This document shows, piece after piece, positions 1 through 11,827 of a stretch of DNA of 64,000 bases. The stretch is from positions 336,001 to 400,000 of the forward strand of contig JAJOZX010001735.1 in the NCBI GenBank assembly GCA_023014485.1, read 5' to 3'. Origin of the DNA: Bathynomus jamesi. Taxonomy: Eukaryota > Arthropoda > Malacostraca > Isopoda > Cirolanidae. Position numbers and translations under genes: made by a program. A model generated the notes under the pieces. It was not told the origin of the DNA. It did not search any database and saw only the letters and a program-made list of their open reading frames with translations. Numbering within the stretch: the stretch's first letter is position 1; every line of letters starts with the position of its first letter.

Positions 1-124
1 ATGTACACAAATCACACTGTATTTGTAACATTAAAAAATATTCTCATTTGAAATCAGGTGAATCATTTTAAATAACCCTGTATTATTAGTAATCTTTTAA
101 AGTCTCATTATGGACATACAAGAA

Positions 125-190
125 ATACGGTTAGGTCAACTGTATGCCCTTGACAATTGGTTAGGTTAAGTTGTGATATTTTCGTCAAAA
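125..190. repeat. Degenerate fragment of the GGATCACC hAT-type MITE interior
   Basis: The segment reading GGTTAGGTCAACTGTATGCC, followed by a CTTGACAATTGGTTAGG-like stretch and GTGATATTTTCGT, matches the interior shared by copies near 21.5, 24.9 and 59.5 kb. Neither terminus is present. It is a decayed internal piece, useful only for counting the family. Confidence 0.7.
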
Positions 191-1677
191 AGTCTGGGGT
201 CCGGGATAACAGGAAAGTACCCTTATTTCTAATGTATTTACTCTTAAAACTTAAGATGCTGTTAGTATGTTGTTCTTAATTAACATAAAAATAATACGCA
301 CTCGGTTAATGAAAATAAACTGACATGGAATTTAATTGATATTTCCTCCAACAGATAGCGCCACCCACTTCGTTTAAAGTATTCTCAAGAAATCAGTTCT
401 ACGAAAAGAATTTCATCAAGCATCGAAGTTTGATGAAAATATTGTAGTCAACTGAAGGCACTTGGTCGATGAAAGAATTTTCAACATCTTGATAAAAATT
501 CCGGTCTCAGTACACCATGTATGTCATTTATTTTATACCAGGTATACTTATGTACTCCCTTATGTTCAAAAAAGGAATTTGTTACGCAGCTTTCTCTCAA
601 TGCATAACTCTTTCAGCATATACCCATTATCATTCATTCCTGGTAAACCATGCTTCCTCAACACCTCATCCTCCGGACCCATACCAACTTTACTGTTTAT
701 GTCTCCTATCAAAAACAATTTGTAACATTCAGGTACCCTTCCGATAACACTATCAAGTTCTCCCCAGGAGCTCTCTTTCTCATCCTCACACTTGTCAACA
801 CACGACGTGTATATATAACCACTGCCGCCATTTTCATTTTCGCAAACTTAGATTTCACACAGACATTCCGAAAACTGACACACAAAAAAAGTCCCTCATC
901 ACTTTATACTATGCATCGTCCATCAACAAGCTCACACCTTTTTCTCTCACCCTCACGCTCACACACTTAACACACACCTCCATTCACATTCTCCACCTTC
1001 TTTCATCCTTGCTTCACACAACTCCAAACTATCAAATCTTCCACCCTTAAACACTTGCACCACTTCTGCTCTCTTTTGCTCATCATTTATCCCCTTTACA
1101 TTTCACACACCCACACGTGCCGGTATGCAGATACGCAGTTACGTGGGCGACCAGGGAATGCGCGACGCCACGTCCGATGCTATTCTTGCCCATTGTGGGG
1201 AGAAAGAAGAAAAGGTGGGTCCCCAACTGAACTCTTCCCCACCTGTATGACAGGAGATACGGAGCTAACTGCACCTCATGGCGGGAGGTTGGGCCGTTGC
1301 ATCCCTACGCCATCCCTAAGCTAAACGAGCAAAATTCAGGCCAGGAGCCCAGTAACAGCGAACAGACGGGAGCAGACGCAAGGTGAGACCTTGAGACTGT
1401 TAATGATTGACGTGTAGTGTTACGGAAATGGCGAATCTTATATATCTATCTTATTAATTCATTTGCATTTACATATATATTATGCGTTTATTATTAAATA
1501 TTTTTCACAAATCAATATACTACGGTATAATATTACTATAATATTTTAGGTAAAATTCATATATTTTGGGGGTCTTCGGAACGTAATCTATTTTTCCCAT
1601 CAGATCTTTAACAATAGATAACGCGGACTGCGATATCGCGGAAGTCTCTTAGAACGTTATCCTCTTTGTATCCTCTT

Positions 1678-1682
<5 letters not shown>
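191..1682. other. AT-rich DNA, no supported gene
   Basis: Short open frames near 460-970 are low-complexity, Ser/Thr/His-rich translations with no recognisable domain. Bases 1110-1330 are more GC-rich and look unique, but I see no domain, tRNA or transposon end there. Confidence 0.6.

Positions 1683-1754
<72 letters not shown>
1683..1754. repeat. (TA)n microsatellite, about 36 units
   Basis: Uninterrupted TA dinucleotide run, the first of about forty in the window. Confidence 0.98.
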
Positions 1755-1758
<4 letters not shown>

Positions 1759-1905
1759 TAAATTGAAGATTTTAATTATCCCAAATAGGAAGACCTAAAC
1801 TTCAATCACTTTTTAGCACTTTAAATCAAGCATAAAAATGTACGATGCGAGATAATAAAAACAATGAGAAGAATATAAATCCTACCTAATTGCACCATAA
1901 AACGA

Positions 1906-1906
1906 G

Positions 1907-1951
<45 letters not shown>
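1906..1951. repeat. Compound (TA)n(TG)n microsatellite
   Basis: A TA run passes directly into a TG run of about 13 units. Confidence 0.95.
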
Positions 1952-1953
<2 letters not shown>

Positions 1954-2937
1954 TTAGGCAACTGGGCATAAATGAGGTCGACTGTGTGATAATTCACCGA
2001 TAAAGTGAGGTAATTTTTTTTGTGAGGTAACATTTGCGGGTTTTCTGTTTCGTTTCTGGGACCGTTGATATGGTAACTCGGTATGCTGCTCCGTTGCCCT
2101 GACAACAGAAGCTTATACCGCTAAGACAGGTTCTTCCTCCTAACTTGAGACAGATTTCATCTGACTGCGTGGTTCAAGCTGTTTGCCTGCTTCCTCAAAC
2201 ACTCAAAATGGTGGACTGTGTGGGTGCACTCATACTTTTCGATACGGTGGAAGTAAAACTACCTGAATTTCTGAAGCCAGATTAATGACGATGGTTTTAT
2301 TGAAAGAAAGCTCTTCACATAGAATTAATAAGTAGGCAAGTTCTTATAAGTGAAAATTTAGTTTGTACACTACACTCGTTCTTTAGAGGATTTGACAGGA
2401 AGCAATTTAAAAAAACAATTTCCAGACGACACTGAATTTTGAACTTTCGGACAGAGCCTACACCATGCCCAGGAAACTTCCATTAGGTGTCACGTTTATG
2501 ATAAATTCCTAAAGTCACAAATTTTTAATCCAATAACGGTGTTAGCAAATAAATTACAAATTTTATTGCTATAATTAACTCGTTTATGTGACTGAAATTC
2601 AGTGAAGGGATATTTAAATTTTTATAAATATCAGCCTTTGAAGTTATAGATTTGGCAACATTGGAAGACCGGCCTTAGCCCTAAGCAGAAATATCAAATG
2701 TCTGCGGCCGAATAATATATATATATATATATAGAGAATAATATATGATTTAGGTAATCTGTACATAAAACCATCAGTCTATTACTAACCTTAAATTCTA
2801 ACTAGAATTTAAACCTTAAATTCTAACTAGAATTTATCTTCTTTGAAAAAAATTTTCTACATACTTTTTATGCCTTAGAATATTTATATAAAAACTCTAC
2901 AATCATTTTTACTGTCGGAAAAAAGATATGTTGGTCC

Positions 2938-3020
2938 TGATTAGGTTAGGTTACGATAAGTTAGGTTAGTTAAAGTTTGGTTTGGTTAGGTTAGGTTAGG
3001 TTCGGTTAGGCTAGATTAGC
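2938..3020. repeat. GGTTA-rich array (arthropod telomere-like, degenerate)
   Basis: Repeated GTTAGGTTAGG-type units with substitutions. Similar tracts occur near 9.0, 9.4, 58.8 and 62.0 kb. They are interstitial and degenerate, so they are not evidence of a telomere. Confidence 0.8.
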
Positions 3021-3203
3021 CAGTGCCTCCTCACTCTTTAATGAATTAACAGAAACCACCCTTCGAGCCCTCAACTGCGTTCGAAACACTTATCACGCCC
3101 TTTTCAGTTCGATGGCATTAAGGTCAGGTTAGGTTAAATTAAATTTGGTTGATTAGTTTTTTAGATATTTGGATTTAAAAAAAACGGTATCTCGCTTATG
3201 TGG

Positions 3204-3360
3204 AGATGCATACATGTGTGTTTGTATATACATACTGTATATATGTGTGTATGTGTGTACGTGTATGTGTGTGTGTGTAGCTATGTGTGTGAGTGTATGT
3301 GTGTGTAGCTATATGTATGTGTATGTAGCTATATGTATGCGTGTATGTGTGTGTATGCAG
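3204..3360. repeat. Cryptic GT/TATG simple repeat
   Basis: A run of GTGTGTAT-like units. The apparent open frame over it, rich in Cys and Val, is a translation of the repeat and not a gene. Confidence 0.9.
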
Positions 3361-5238
3361 CTCTGTAACAGCATCAAATTTAATTCTAATTTGTTAAATT
3401 TTATCTTATAATAATAAATGTCCTTTTTTATTATTTTATTTTAAATATTAATATTGTCTCTTCGCTCATCACCTCAGTATTAGAGACAAAGTGCTTAAAC
3501 ACGCAAAGAAAAAAAAAAACTTTTATGGAAATTTGAGATTTTATAGATTTAAAAAAAAAAAAAAAATTCAAAAAAAAAATATTTTTAACCTTCTTCGATT
3601 GAGTTATTTTTTATTTTTTTTTTAAATTAAAAAAAAAAAAAGATAAAAGATAAAAGATAATCGCTATATATCGGAGCGTCGAAATGAGTTTTAGAGTTTA
3701 ATATTTAGCTATTACTTTTATGAGGAGTTTAATAGATTAAAAGCACAGACAACTTTCAATAAAACCATCATTAGTTCCTTCTATATATTGTTAATGCTCA
3801 GAATTCATTAAATTAACTTGTTTTTATATGTTATTTACGACTCTATAATGTTTAACTTACTATTATCTGCATATTTATAATACGCTGAAATATTTAAGGT
3901 TAATTAAGTATAGCCTAATGGAGATTTTTTTTTCTTTTTTGCTAAATCGTTTAGCCCGAAATACACGAGTGCTTTTGTAATGTAATATTTTAAGGTCAGT
4001 ACAAAGTTATTTACTGCCTTTTTCTTTTTTTTTTCATATAGGAACAAACGTGAAATTAATTTCCTTATATATGAAGAGGTCATCGACGAATTGGAATAGA
4101 AGTTAAGGTTTGAAAGGGTTCGGGGAAAAAAAGTATACATATACACTGACGATATTTTTCATCATTTGGTGCGTTATCCCGCCAAATGAATATTAGATAC
4201 TCACCACCTAGCGTATGGAGTGAGAACTAATCTTTGTATAATGGCGTACTACCATGATTTAGAAGTATATTAACCAAAATTTAATATTATTACACTACGC
4301 TTCAAAAAATAAAGCCAATGTGTCTTATTTATTAACTGATCCTATATTTGGTTACCAATTAAACTACATAATAGTAACTATTAAAAGATAATTTGAATTG
4401 ATAAACTTTTTCCGCAGGTAATTTAGACCTTCCGAACACTAGATGGCAGAAGAGAGAAATGCTAGCAAAACTTCAAACGGCTTTAATCCTCACTCTTTGA
4501 ATAGATCAATGATCCCGAACCTACGACCCGAATCCGACCCGCCACACAATTTCATTCAGACGCCACACGTATCTAAATTTATTTTACATTTATCATAATA
4601 TTAAAAGAAATGGAGGTGTTTTTGCCTGCCATTAGTAAGACGGTAAGTGCAATAAAATAACTTGTACTACGCCATCGTGACCACGTCATGCCGCAAATTA
4701 AATTATTGTACTACAGTCATTGTCTTACCTTTGGCACGCAGAAGCACATTAAATATTTTAGTATTATATCAGATACGCTGGTTGGCATATGGTATATTTT
4801 CTCAGTCTGTTGTATTTCTGTGATTACTGTCTACTCTAGTTATTATGAAAGGTTTTGGGTTCGGAATATCTGCACTTATGTCCCGTGTACCTGGCATGAC
4901 ACCTGAATGATGAATCCGACCAATGAACATCAAAAGGTTGTGGAGCCTTAGAATGGAGAGGGCCTACAATGAAAGTAGATTTTCTATTAAAGTTTGCATT
5001 TTCATTAAAATGCATAATGTTGAAGCATTTTTTTTATTTAGTTTTTGGGAACTGACGTACTTTTTATGTCACATCCCTCAAATACAATTGTCACGTGACA
5101 ATTAACAGAATTAGATGTATATACTTCTTCACATACAGTACTTCTATTTCACTTTAAGATAATTTCTGTGGAATAAAAATATCGTTGAAAGTGATGGAAA
5201 TTTATGCTGAAGTTACTTCGACCTAGGATCTTTTTGAT

Positions 5239-5563
5239 CAAGGCCGGTTTTAGGTGGATGCCGGAGGTGCACTGCGCCCGGTCCCGCACTGCACCTTGTC
5301 CCGCGTGGCAACACTGAGAGATCACGATGCAGAAATCATTGTGATCTTGTAGGATCTAAAACTCATTTTCCGTTGTATATAAATTAATTGTACAATAATC
5401 CTTATTATAATTTTCGTATGTTGATCATTATAAAGTGAACGGTGATTTAATGGGTTTTAAGTTGATCTTTTAACATCATTTAAAAAAAAAACCATTCCTA
5501 ATACTGACTGCTGACCCCGCAGTTATTTTGTACCCGGCCCTACAAAGCCTATCGCCGGCCCTG
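5239..5563. mobile_element. hAT-type MITE, 325 bp
   Basis: The termini are imperfect inverted repeats: left CAAGGCCGGTTTTAGG, right (reverse complement) CAGGGCCGGCGATAGG. An exact 8-bp direct repeat TTTTTGAT flanks both sides (5231-5238 and 5564-5571). An 8-bp target duplication and CAxGG-type ends are diagnostic of hAT. There is no coding capacity. Confidence 0.9.
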
Positions 5564-5816
5564 TTTTTGATAATGCGTTGTGTTCCCACGCAAACGGTTT
5601 TAAAATTTATACTTTTTAAACTTATTTATAAGCGACGAGATTACACGCTCAGTGACTTGAACGGGGAATAAAAGAAGCAGCCACGATGTAACGTGATTAT
5701 AATAAAGATAAGCAAAGTTACGGTGCCTGGGCTTTCTGGTGTTAAATGATTCATTTACGTACGTGATAAAAATGCCTCTTAAAAATATTTAAAAACGAGT
5801 GACCTCAACGGATATA

Positions 5817-5959
5817 CAGGGTGTTTCAGGTCGACCCTAGAAATATGGAAATTGGCCGAATTTGTAGTTTGTATTTTGGTATTTGATATGTGAAGTTTGC
5901 TACACTTACTACAAATTCCGCCAATTTCCATATTCCTAGGGTCGACCTGAAACACCCTG
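5817..5959. mobile_element. mariner-type MITE, 143 bp palindrome
   Basis: Long inverted repeats beginning CAGGGTGTTTCAGGTCGACC run inward for about 55 bp with few mismatches, and TA flanks each end. TA duplication and CAGGGTG ends fit the mariner/Tc1 group. The element is non-coding. Confidence 0.9.
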
Positions 5960-6405
5960 TATTTTAGTAGGTTTATTGGGATATTATTATGATGATTCCT
6001 AGAAAAAAAATCCATCCAAAAAGGATCTTTTCTCATCAGAATATTTTCCGTACTTTGACAGAAATTCTGATTTTAGCGTTAACGAAAATGCTGAAGGAAA
6101 TTAAAAAAAAAATATATGCTATTGCTTTCCATTTTAAAACTAACAAAGCAAAGCATTTCAACGCACTGATATATTTTATGTTTAATATGGAGAGTGGAAA
6201 ATATGTTTTTGTGACCAAAGTAAGAATAAAGAAATGCTATATTTTCATCTTTACAAGAAATGAGTGCTACACACGCTTCTTGAGTTATACTTCCAATACT
6301 GAATGTACCTACGACTTGTATCAATTGCAGGAATGTTATATTCAGATATTAACCCAACGAACGGTACCCAACGGACGGTACGGTGGTCAGTCATAAAGTT
6401 ATAAA

Positions 6406-6830
6406 CATAGGTGTAAGAAGCGGTGTGTCTGGGGGGGCTACCGCACCCCCGGGACTAGGGAATTGAGTATTTTCAGGGCAAATACTGAAATTTTCAGGGC
6501 AGGTTTTTCCTGACATTCCTTTGTTTTTTTTTTCACTTTTTGAGGTGAATTAATTACTTGCTACTATACTTGTAGTTAATAATTAAAATAAATACAACAT
6601 TACATAACCATTGCCATTTAGAAATGTTGTAGCAAAATTTTATCTCATTTTTGTAAATTGTAATGCTTTTTATATCAAAAAGGCTTTAATATATGTTGCT
6701 CATACTCTAACCTTTGTGTTATTTTATGCTACACATAGTGCTTATGCGGAAATCAGGGCACCCTGAAAATTTTTAGGGCAAATTTTTTCGGCCCCCCCCC
6801 ACCAGTAAAGTGCCATCCCATACGCCTATG
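6406..6830. mobile_element. hAT-type MITE, 425 bp
   Basis: The left end is CATAGGTGTAAGAAGCGG and the right end, reversed, is CATAGGCGTATGG. A perfect 8-bp duplication GTTATAAA lies at 6398-6405 and 6831-6838. The interior carries poly-G/poly-C blocks near both ends and no open frame. Superfamily is inferred from the 8-bp duplication. Confidence 0.85.
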
Positions 6831-6889
6831 GTTATAAATCTAACATATAAGGGAGTACAGTAGACCAATTATAATTATCTTTTGCCCAT

Positions 6890-7343
6890 TAAAGAGCCAG
6901 GTCCTTTCTCCAAAATGCCCGATAACAGTTGGCTGTGGCTCAAACACCGCCTGCACAAGTTCATTAAGAAAAAGTCTGGGGACTGGTGTCTGTCTGGTTG
7001 CTGCTCCTGTATGACAACGCATTCCCACACACATCAGTAAAGGCGAAGGATGCTGTGAGAATGTGGGTTTGAAGAGCTTCCTCACCCTGCCTACTCACCA
7101 GACCTGGCTTCCAGTGGCTGCTACCTGTTTCCAAAAATGAATGGGTACTTTCGTGGAAAGCGGTTCAGCAACGATGATGAGCAGAAGGATACTGCGAAGG
7201 GGTTCATGGAGGTTTCCAACGACTTTTTCCTGGTAGACATTGAGAAGCTGCGGGGCCGAGACCAGAAGTGCATTGAAAAACAGGTTGATGTATTGAAAAA
7301 AGAACTAAGAATAAAAGCTGTAGTTTATGTATATATACCTTAA
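6890..7343 (+). pseudogene. mariner transposase relic (C-terminal half)
   Basis: Spread over different frames are a catalytic-Asp motif LLYDNAFPHTS (near 7004-7036), PAYSPDLAS (near 7087-7113) and FRGKRFSNDDE (7149-7181), followed by a tail resembling the mariner C-terminal RWxKCIE region. The order and spacing are those of a DD34D mariner transposase. The N-terminal domain and first Asp are not seen, and at least two frameshifts or stops interrupt it. No inverted repeats were found around it. It cannot encode a working enzyme. Confidence 0.8.
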
Positions 7344-7801
7344 GCATAGAGTTTTTTGATCACCCTCGTAATGCTACCAAGCCGGAAAAATAAGCCCACT
7401 TCAAAGGGAGACCATATTCAAGGCAATAATTATGTACAGTGGTTTGTTCAGTCTAACAAGTACTATAAATAATAATCAGCTGGGCCCGAGAGAAAAATAC
7501 GTATATTATAATGCATTAACAAACTGAGAAAGATCACTTGTTTTTCCAGAGTTCATTGGTTGCAGCAATAACGACACTGCAAAACGTGAAGATTATACCA
7601 ACATAAAACATTAATGTCGAGGATCATCTGCTGAAATGAATGTCGGAGAAAATTTTAATAGATTAATTGGAAACAGAATAAAGTATAAATCAAATGGTAA
7701 AAGAATAAATACCTGCCTGAACGCGGTGCATGCGTGGCGTTCTTGTGTAATCACATATTTCGTGTTCGAGTGGAGTTCACCCTTTTTATTTCCGTTTCAC
7801 A

Positions 7802-8450
7802 GTGGAATGCGTTCCACAGGGAAGTGTCCTTTGTGTCGCTCTCTTTCCTAGTGCTATTAATGACATTGTGTTAGCGCTTCCACCTGCATCGAGTCCCCTA
7901 CATGTGGACGACTTATCGCTCCCCTTTGCTGCAGCCAGGGTGTCAGTGATTGGGCGTGGCTTGCAGATCGCTCTGGATCGGGTGTCTCGGAGGGTGGATT
8001 TGTATACATTTCGTATTTCGACGTCGAAAACAGTAGTCATGCACTTCTTACGAATCCGGGGAGTTCACCCGAATCCAGACCTCTTCCTGTATGGTCACCA
8101 GATTCCATATGCTGACTAGACACGAATCCTCGGTCTAGTGTTTAATAAGTTGACATGGCTTCGTCATCTCCAGTCTCTTAAGGTTTTGCCTCCAAGCATT
8201 GAACCTACTACAGTAACGTGATTTGGCGTACACCTTTTGGGGTGGTGACTGTACCACTATTCTCCGCTTGTATCGCGCACTTGTTATGTCGAAGCCTGAC
8301 TATGACTGGAAAGTCTATTCCTCGACGACACCTGCTCGGCTTCGGATTTTGGATGCGGTCCATCACGCTAGAATCCGCTTGGATACTGGGGCCTTTGGGT
8401 CCTTTCCTATCACGAGCCTTCTGAGTCAAAGTTGTATGTTTAATAGTTTA
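7802..8450 (+). pseudogene. Non-LTR retrotransposon reverse-transcriptase relic (jockey-like)
   Basis: The frame starts with VECVPQGSVLCVALF, the RT palm QG motif, then SPLHVDDLSLPF, where the catalytic YxDD box has become HVDD. A stop falls at 8117-8119. Homology resumes downstream (8223-8440) with LRLYRALVMSKPDYDWKVYSS-type and RLRILDAVHHARIRLDTGAF-type segments typical of the C-terminal connection domain of jockey-group elements. The 5' part (endonuclease, ORF1) and any poly-A tail are missing, and frameshifts separate the pieces. Sequence to about 8660 may be a more decayed continuation. Confidence 0.85.
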
Positions 8451-8460
8451 TTATAGACGA

Positions 8461-9640
8461 TTAACTACATCTACCACCAGCGACTGTCATACTCAGCACC
8501 CATGCACAACGCCTACAATGTCTACACCTTGACAAAACAGAAAGCGATAAAGAAGAACGACCAAGGAGCGACTCTGTATAAATTGGCAATAACATTACTT
8601 GGTTGTCATCTGTATCGAATAACGTATTTGGATCCCCCAAACTGGAGCTGCACGTATTAATGCACATAAAATGTTTCATGAAAACGGTGTTATGCAAATA
8701 GTTATTAAAATTAATGAATTTGGAGTTGTATCATAGTAAGGTAATCAATTTTTTTTTTTTATATAAATTGATTAAAAGTAAAATGACTTTTGTTTGGCAC
8801 TTTTTTATTCCTACAAAATGTTTGGTGTTTAAATAAAAAATAAAAAATTGGTTAAACAATAAACTTAATTACGTTAATTTATTAAACAGTTAAATTGGTT
8901 TTAATTGTTTAAATTAAAATTAATACATATTTTACAGGACGGGACTTTTTCTAACAAATGTTTCATTTACTCCGTTATTAAATAGTCATTAAATGATGAG
9001 ATATTGGTTAATCTAAACTAACCAAACTTTACTTAATCTAACCTAGTGTAACCTAACCTAAACGGGAATAACATCTTTTTTCTTACAATTTTTTTATATA
9101 TTTTTAAAAAAATTTCAGAGGTAACAAAAGTGTTACCTTACAAAAAAATTGGCCCCACTTCATTTTTTAATTATCATACACTCGACCTCAGTTATGCGCA
9201 GTTGCCTACGCCCGCGTTCGCATACACACACATACACACAACCTAATTACCGACTTTTTGAGTTCCATATATTGAAAAAGTAACCAACCTTAATTTAAGC
9301 GTCACCTAAACAAGACGTATGTAATAAGTGGCCTGTTTACAATTGAGAGCTCGACGGAGATTTTATGTAAAGTGCATAAATAGTGAGGTACTAGCTAACA
9401 TATCCTAACCTAACTAATCTAACCCAACCCAACCTAATATAGCGTAACCTTCTAACTTAATCGAGGTTAATATATCTGTATTCTGACACTAAAAATGTTT
9501 CGAGATTTTCCACGGGTAATTTTCTTTAATGTTCTGAGGTAACAAAAGTACATAAGTGGTACCTCACAAAAAATAAATTACCCCTCAGCATCTGTAAATA
9601 ATCCCGCACTCGACTTCACTTACGCCCAGTTGCCTTCACA
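8461..9640. other. AT-rich DNA with AACCT patches, no supported gene
   Basis: Homopolymers and degenerate AACCTAACC motifs near 9010-9060 and 9395-9450 are the only structure seen. The sequence around 9120-9210 and 9540-9640 is loosely duplicated: GAGGTAACAAAAGT, then a TACCTYACAAAAAA-like stretch, then CACTCGAC. Confidence 0.6.
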
Positions 9641-9717
9641 CACACACACACACACACACGATATATATATATATATATACACCTTTGGTTAACCTTTGGT
9701 TAGCTTCCGCCCGAATT

Positions 9718-9829
9718 ATTCATTCTAACGAAGGTCAAGCTTTTCACTCCACCTTAGACCTACAGTTTAACGTGGAATCCGAACCACGCCCCATCAGCAG
9801 CCCAGCGTCTTAACCACTAGGCCACCTAG
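9718..9829 (-). mobile_element. tRNA-derived SINE, type B
   Basis: Read on the minus strand it has an A box in GGCCTAGTGGTTAAGACGCT, a B box in CGTGGTTCGGATTCCACG, then a body CTGTAGGTCTAAGGTGGAG and a tail AAAGCTTGACCTTCGTTAGA. Further type-B copies lie at 21009-21188 and 62768-62850. The tail resembles the 3' end of the LINE ending near 28010. It abuts a type-A SINE. Confidence 0.85.
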
Positions 9830-9830
9830 G

Positions 9831-9972
9831 GTACCCATTTATCTACCAACCACTTTCTTTATTGTGTGGAAGGATGAACAGCTGGGTTTTTCTGCGCGCT
9901 GGCTGCCGTCGGGTCTCGAACCCGGGGCCGATGGATTCGTAGTCAGCGACGCTAATCACTACACCACCGAGG
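9831..9972 (-). mobile_element. tRNA-derived SINE, type A
   Basis: The minus strand shows an A box in GGTGTAGTGATTAGCGTCGC and a B box in CCGGGTTCGAGACCCG. It ends in TAGATAAATGGGTACC. The copy at 24089-24230 matches it end to end. RNA polymerase III promoter function is inferred from the two boxes. Confidence 0.85.
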
Positions 9973-9979
9973 TGTGTAA

Positions 9980-9983
<4 letters not shown>

Positions 9984-10020
<37 letters not shown>
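9984..10020. repeat. (TA)n microsatellite
   Basis: Pure TA run directly upstream of the type-A SINE head. Confidence 0.97.
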
Positions 10021-10021
<1 letters not shown>

Positions 10022-10960
10022 GTGAACATCTTCTCACAATACAGGTAATGTGAGTTGTAATGAGTGACTATTTCCCCTCTTAATTCCTCGTTTTTCTTCC
10101 TCAGCTAGCTTAATTAACGTATCTGTGAGACCATTATGTTGATGTCATTATTGTCTAATGAAAAAAGTTTAATAAGGAACTAAAGAATGAAGATATTTTT
10201 GCCAACAACCGTTATTTAATTACTCTTTTATTACATAGTTAGAATTAATAAACTAATTAGCAAGCGATGTAAATTCCTTGTTTCATCTAGTCCGGACATA
10301 ACGGAGCGCTATAACATCTATTAAGGCCTATTTTTCAGTGCTCCCTTTCGCTCTCTCTTTTCAGTCTAATTAGCGAGACTGACTCTAATTTACTTTGACT
10401 AAATTGACTTTACGTTGACTCGAATTGGCCTTAATTTTTTTTTTCTTCTCCATTTCGTCTCGCGAAGCAACGAGACCAACCAACTAAATTGGATTCATTT
10501 ATTTTAAGTTTTCATTGGAGACTGTCTCTCTTAATAGTATGTGTGCGTTTTTTTTTTTTTAGCTCTCTCTCTCTCTCTCCTTTTCGCTAATGATTTTCGC
10601 AGTTTATGATAATCGTAATTTCTCGTTTAAACGATTTTCTTACTGCTAATTTGTTTGCGCTTTATACGTAATCAGAGAAATAAAGTTTTAAAATATGATA
10701 ATACGGATTATGGCATATGGACATAGGATTACTCTTATGCGTTATATATATACATCTTCTGTTTTGCTGAACCGCTGTGACAGGGTTCAAGCCCTTTCAT
10801 CTTAAAACCTGATTTTTTAAAATTTTTCAGCATGAAGAGTTCAATGAATGAGCACCCTAAAATTCCAAACAGCGATAGTTTTTTGTTTTTCTTAAGTAAA
10901 TTGAAGACTTATTGGCATACACTCTTTCCATGCTTATGAGATGCAGCAACCCCTAAAGTA
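10021..10960. other. Unique AT-rich DNA, no supported gene
   Basis: Bases 10270-10470 are less repetitive and contain several TCTAATTAGC-like and TTGACT words, but no open frame. A short (CT)n run is at 10564-10579. Confidence 0.5.
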
Positions 10961-10961
10961 G

Positions 10962-11105
10962 TCTAGTGGAAGAACCCTGGGATGCGAATCTGAAGGACCT
11001 TGGTTCGATTCTGTGTCTGGATTTCAAATTTCAGCGACTAAGGTAGGTCCCCTCCGTCAGAGGACCTTAATGTTACGAAAGAAGTAGCACAGTCGAAAGC
11101 ATTGT
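10962..11105 (+). mobile_element. tRNA-headed SINE sharing its body with the 5S-headed SINEs
   Basis: The head has an A-box-like TAGTCTAGTGGAAG and a B box CCTTGGTTCGATTCTG. Downstream is TAGGTCCCCTCCGTCAGAGG, then CCTTAATGTTACGAAAGAAG. That body also follows the 5S-like heads at 13570 and 15790. The 3' end is not sharply defined. Confidence 0.75.
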
Positions 11106-11772
11106 TATTGTCCTAAGATATAGCGCTTTCAGGTTTGTTCATCGTGGGAACTTCTGCCAATCATCTTTGAATGAACAGTAACATCCTTTTTCTTTATACT
11201 CGCATGTGCCAACCACTATAAACATCGTAGGGAATGAAGTTCGCATTAAAATGAAATATAAAGATCTGCAGTCGGTTACAATCTTGAGAATTGTCTTCTG
11301 TCTTTGGACAGTGGGATCGAACAGAAAAAAAAGCTTCGTTACAACAACTATTTACTGTAAATATCTGACAACCAACCATTTCATGAATGCACTGAACATT
11401 GAAGTTTGTTATCGGGAAAATAAGCGTAGTTAGTCCAATGAAGGTAGTTGAATTAACCCCGTGGGTTAATCAATTAGCTAACATATTTTTTGGCTGTTTT
11501 TAATAAAATACTTTTTCTGTTTATAAAGCGGTGATTGGCGACCTTTGCCGCTACTTATAATTGCCACTTAGAGGCAAAAAGAATGTAGAGTTTCTTAATA
11601 AAAGAGGATCAAACATAGTTATTGAATTAATTTTTCCTTTTCAAACTACATGATAGAGAATTCAGCATTCCGATACTATACTAAACGTTAAATGTTTTTT
11701 GTCAAAAATAAAAATAAAAATAAATTTGAGGTGTCAGGCATACAAAACACTGCTTTGTTAACTAATTAAACA

Positions 11773-11778
<6 letters not shown>
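11106..11778. other. AT-rich DNA, no supported gene
   Basis: Short frames on both strands at 11194-11433 overlap each other and have no recognisable domain. Confidence 0.5.

Positions 11779-11824
<46 letters not shown>
11779..11824. repeat. (TA)n microsatellite, hAT insertion site
   Basis: TA run directly adjoining the left end of the hAT element. The duplicated target cannot be told apart from the repeat. Confidence 0.97.

Positions 11825-11827
<3 letters not shown>

Larger units (their letters stand above)
1952..5238. other. AT-rich DNA with GGTTA and GT-rich patches, no supported gene
   Basis: Contains a tandemly duplicated segment (TTAAATTCTAACTAGAATTT, 2793-2838), a GGTTA cluster (2940-3020), a GT/TATG-rich tract (3204-3360) and several A or T homopolymers. 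Short open frames across it are low-complexity or antisense to nothing recognisable. Confidence 0.6.

Noticed and set aside
2938..3020. Telomere
   Set aside because: GGTTA units are few, degenerate and internal; no terminal array.
4920..5105. Short host exon
   Set aside because: No splice sites in useful positions and no recognisable protein similarity.
5989..6396. 135-codon plus-strand open frame
   Set aside because: AT-rich, Ile/Lys/Phe-heavy composition, overlapping frames on the other strand, no recognisable domain, and it ends beside a hAT MITE. Chance frame.
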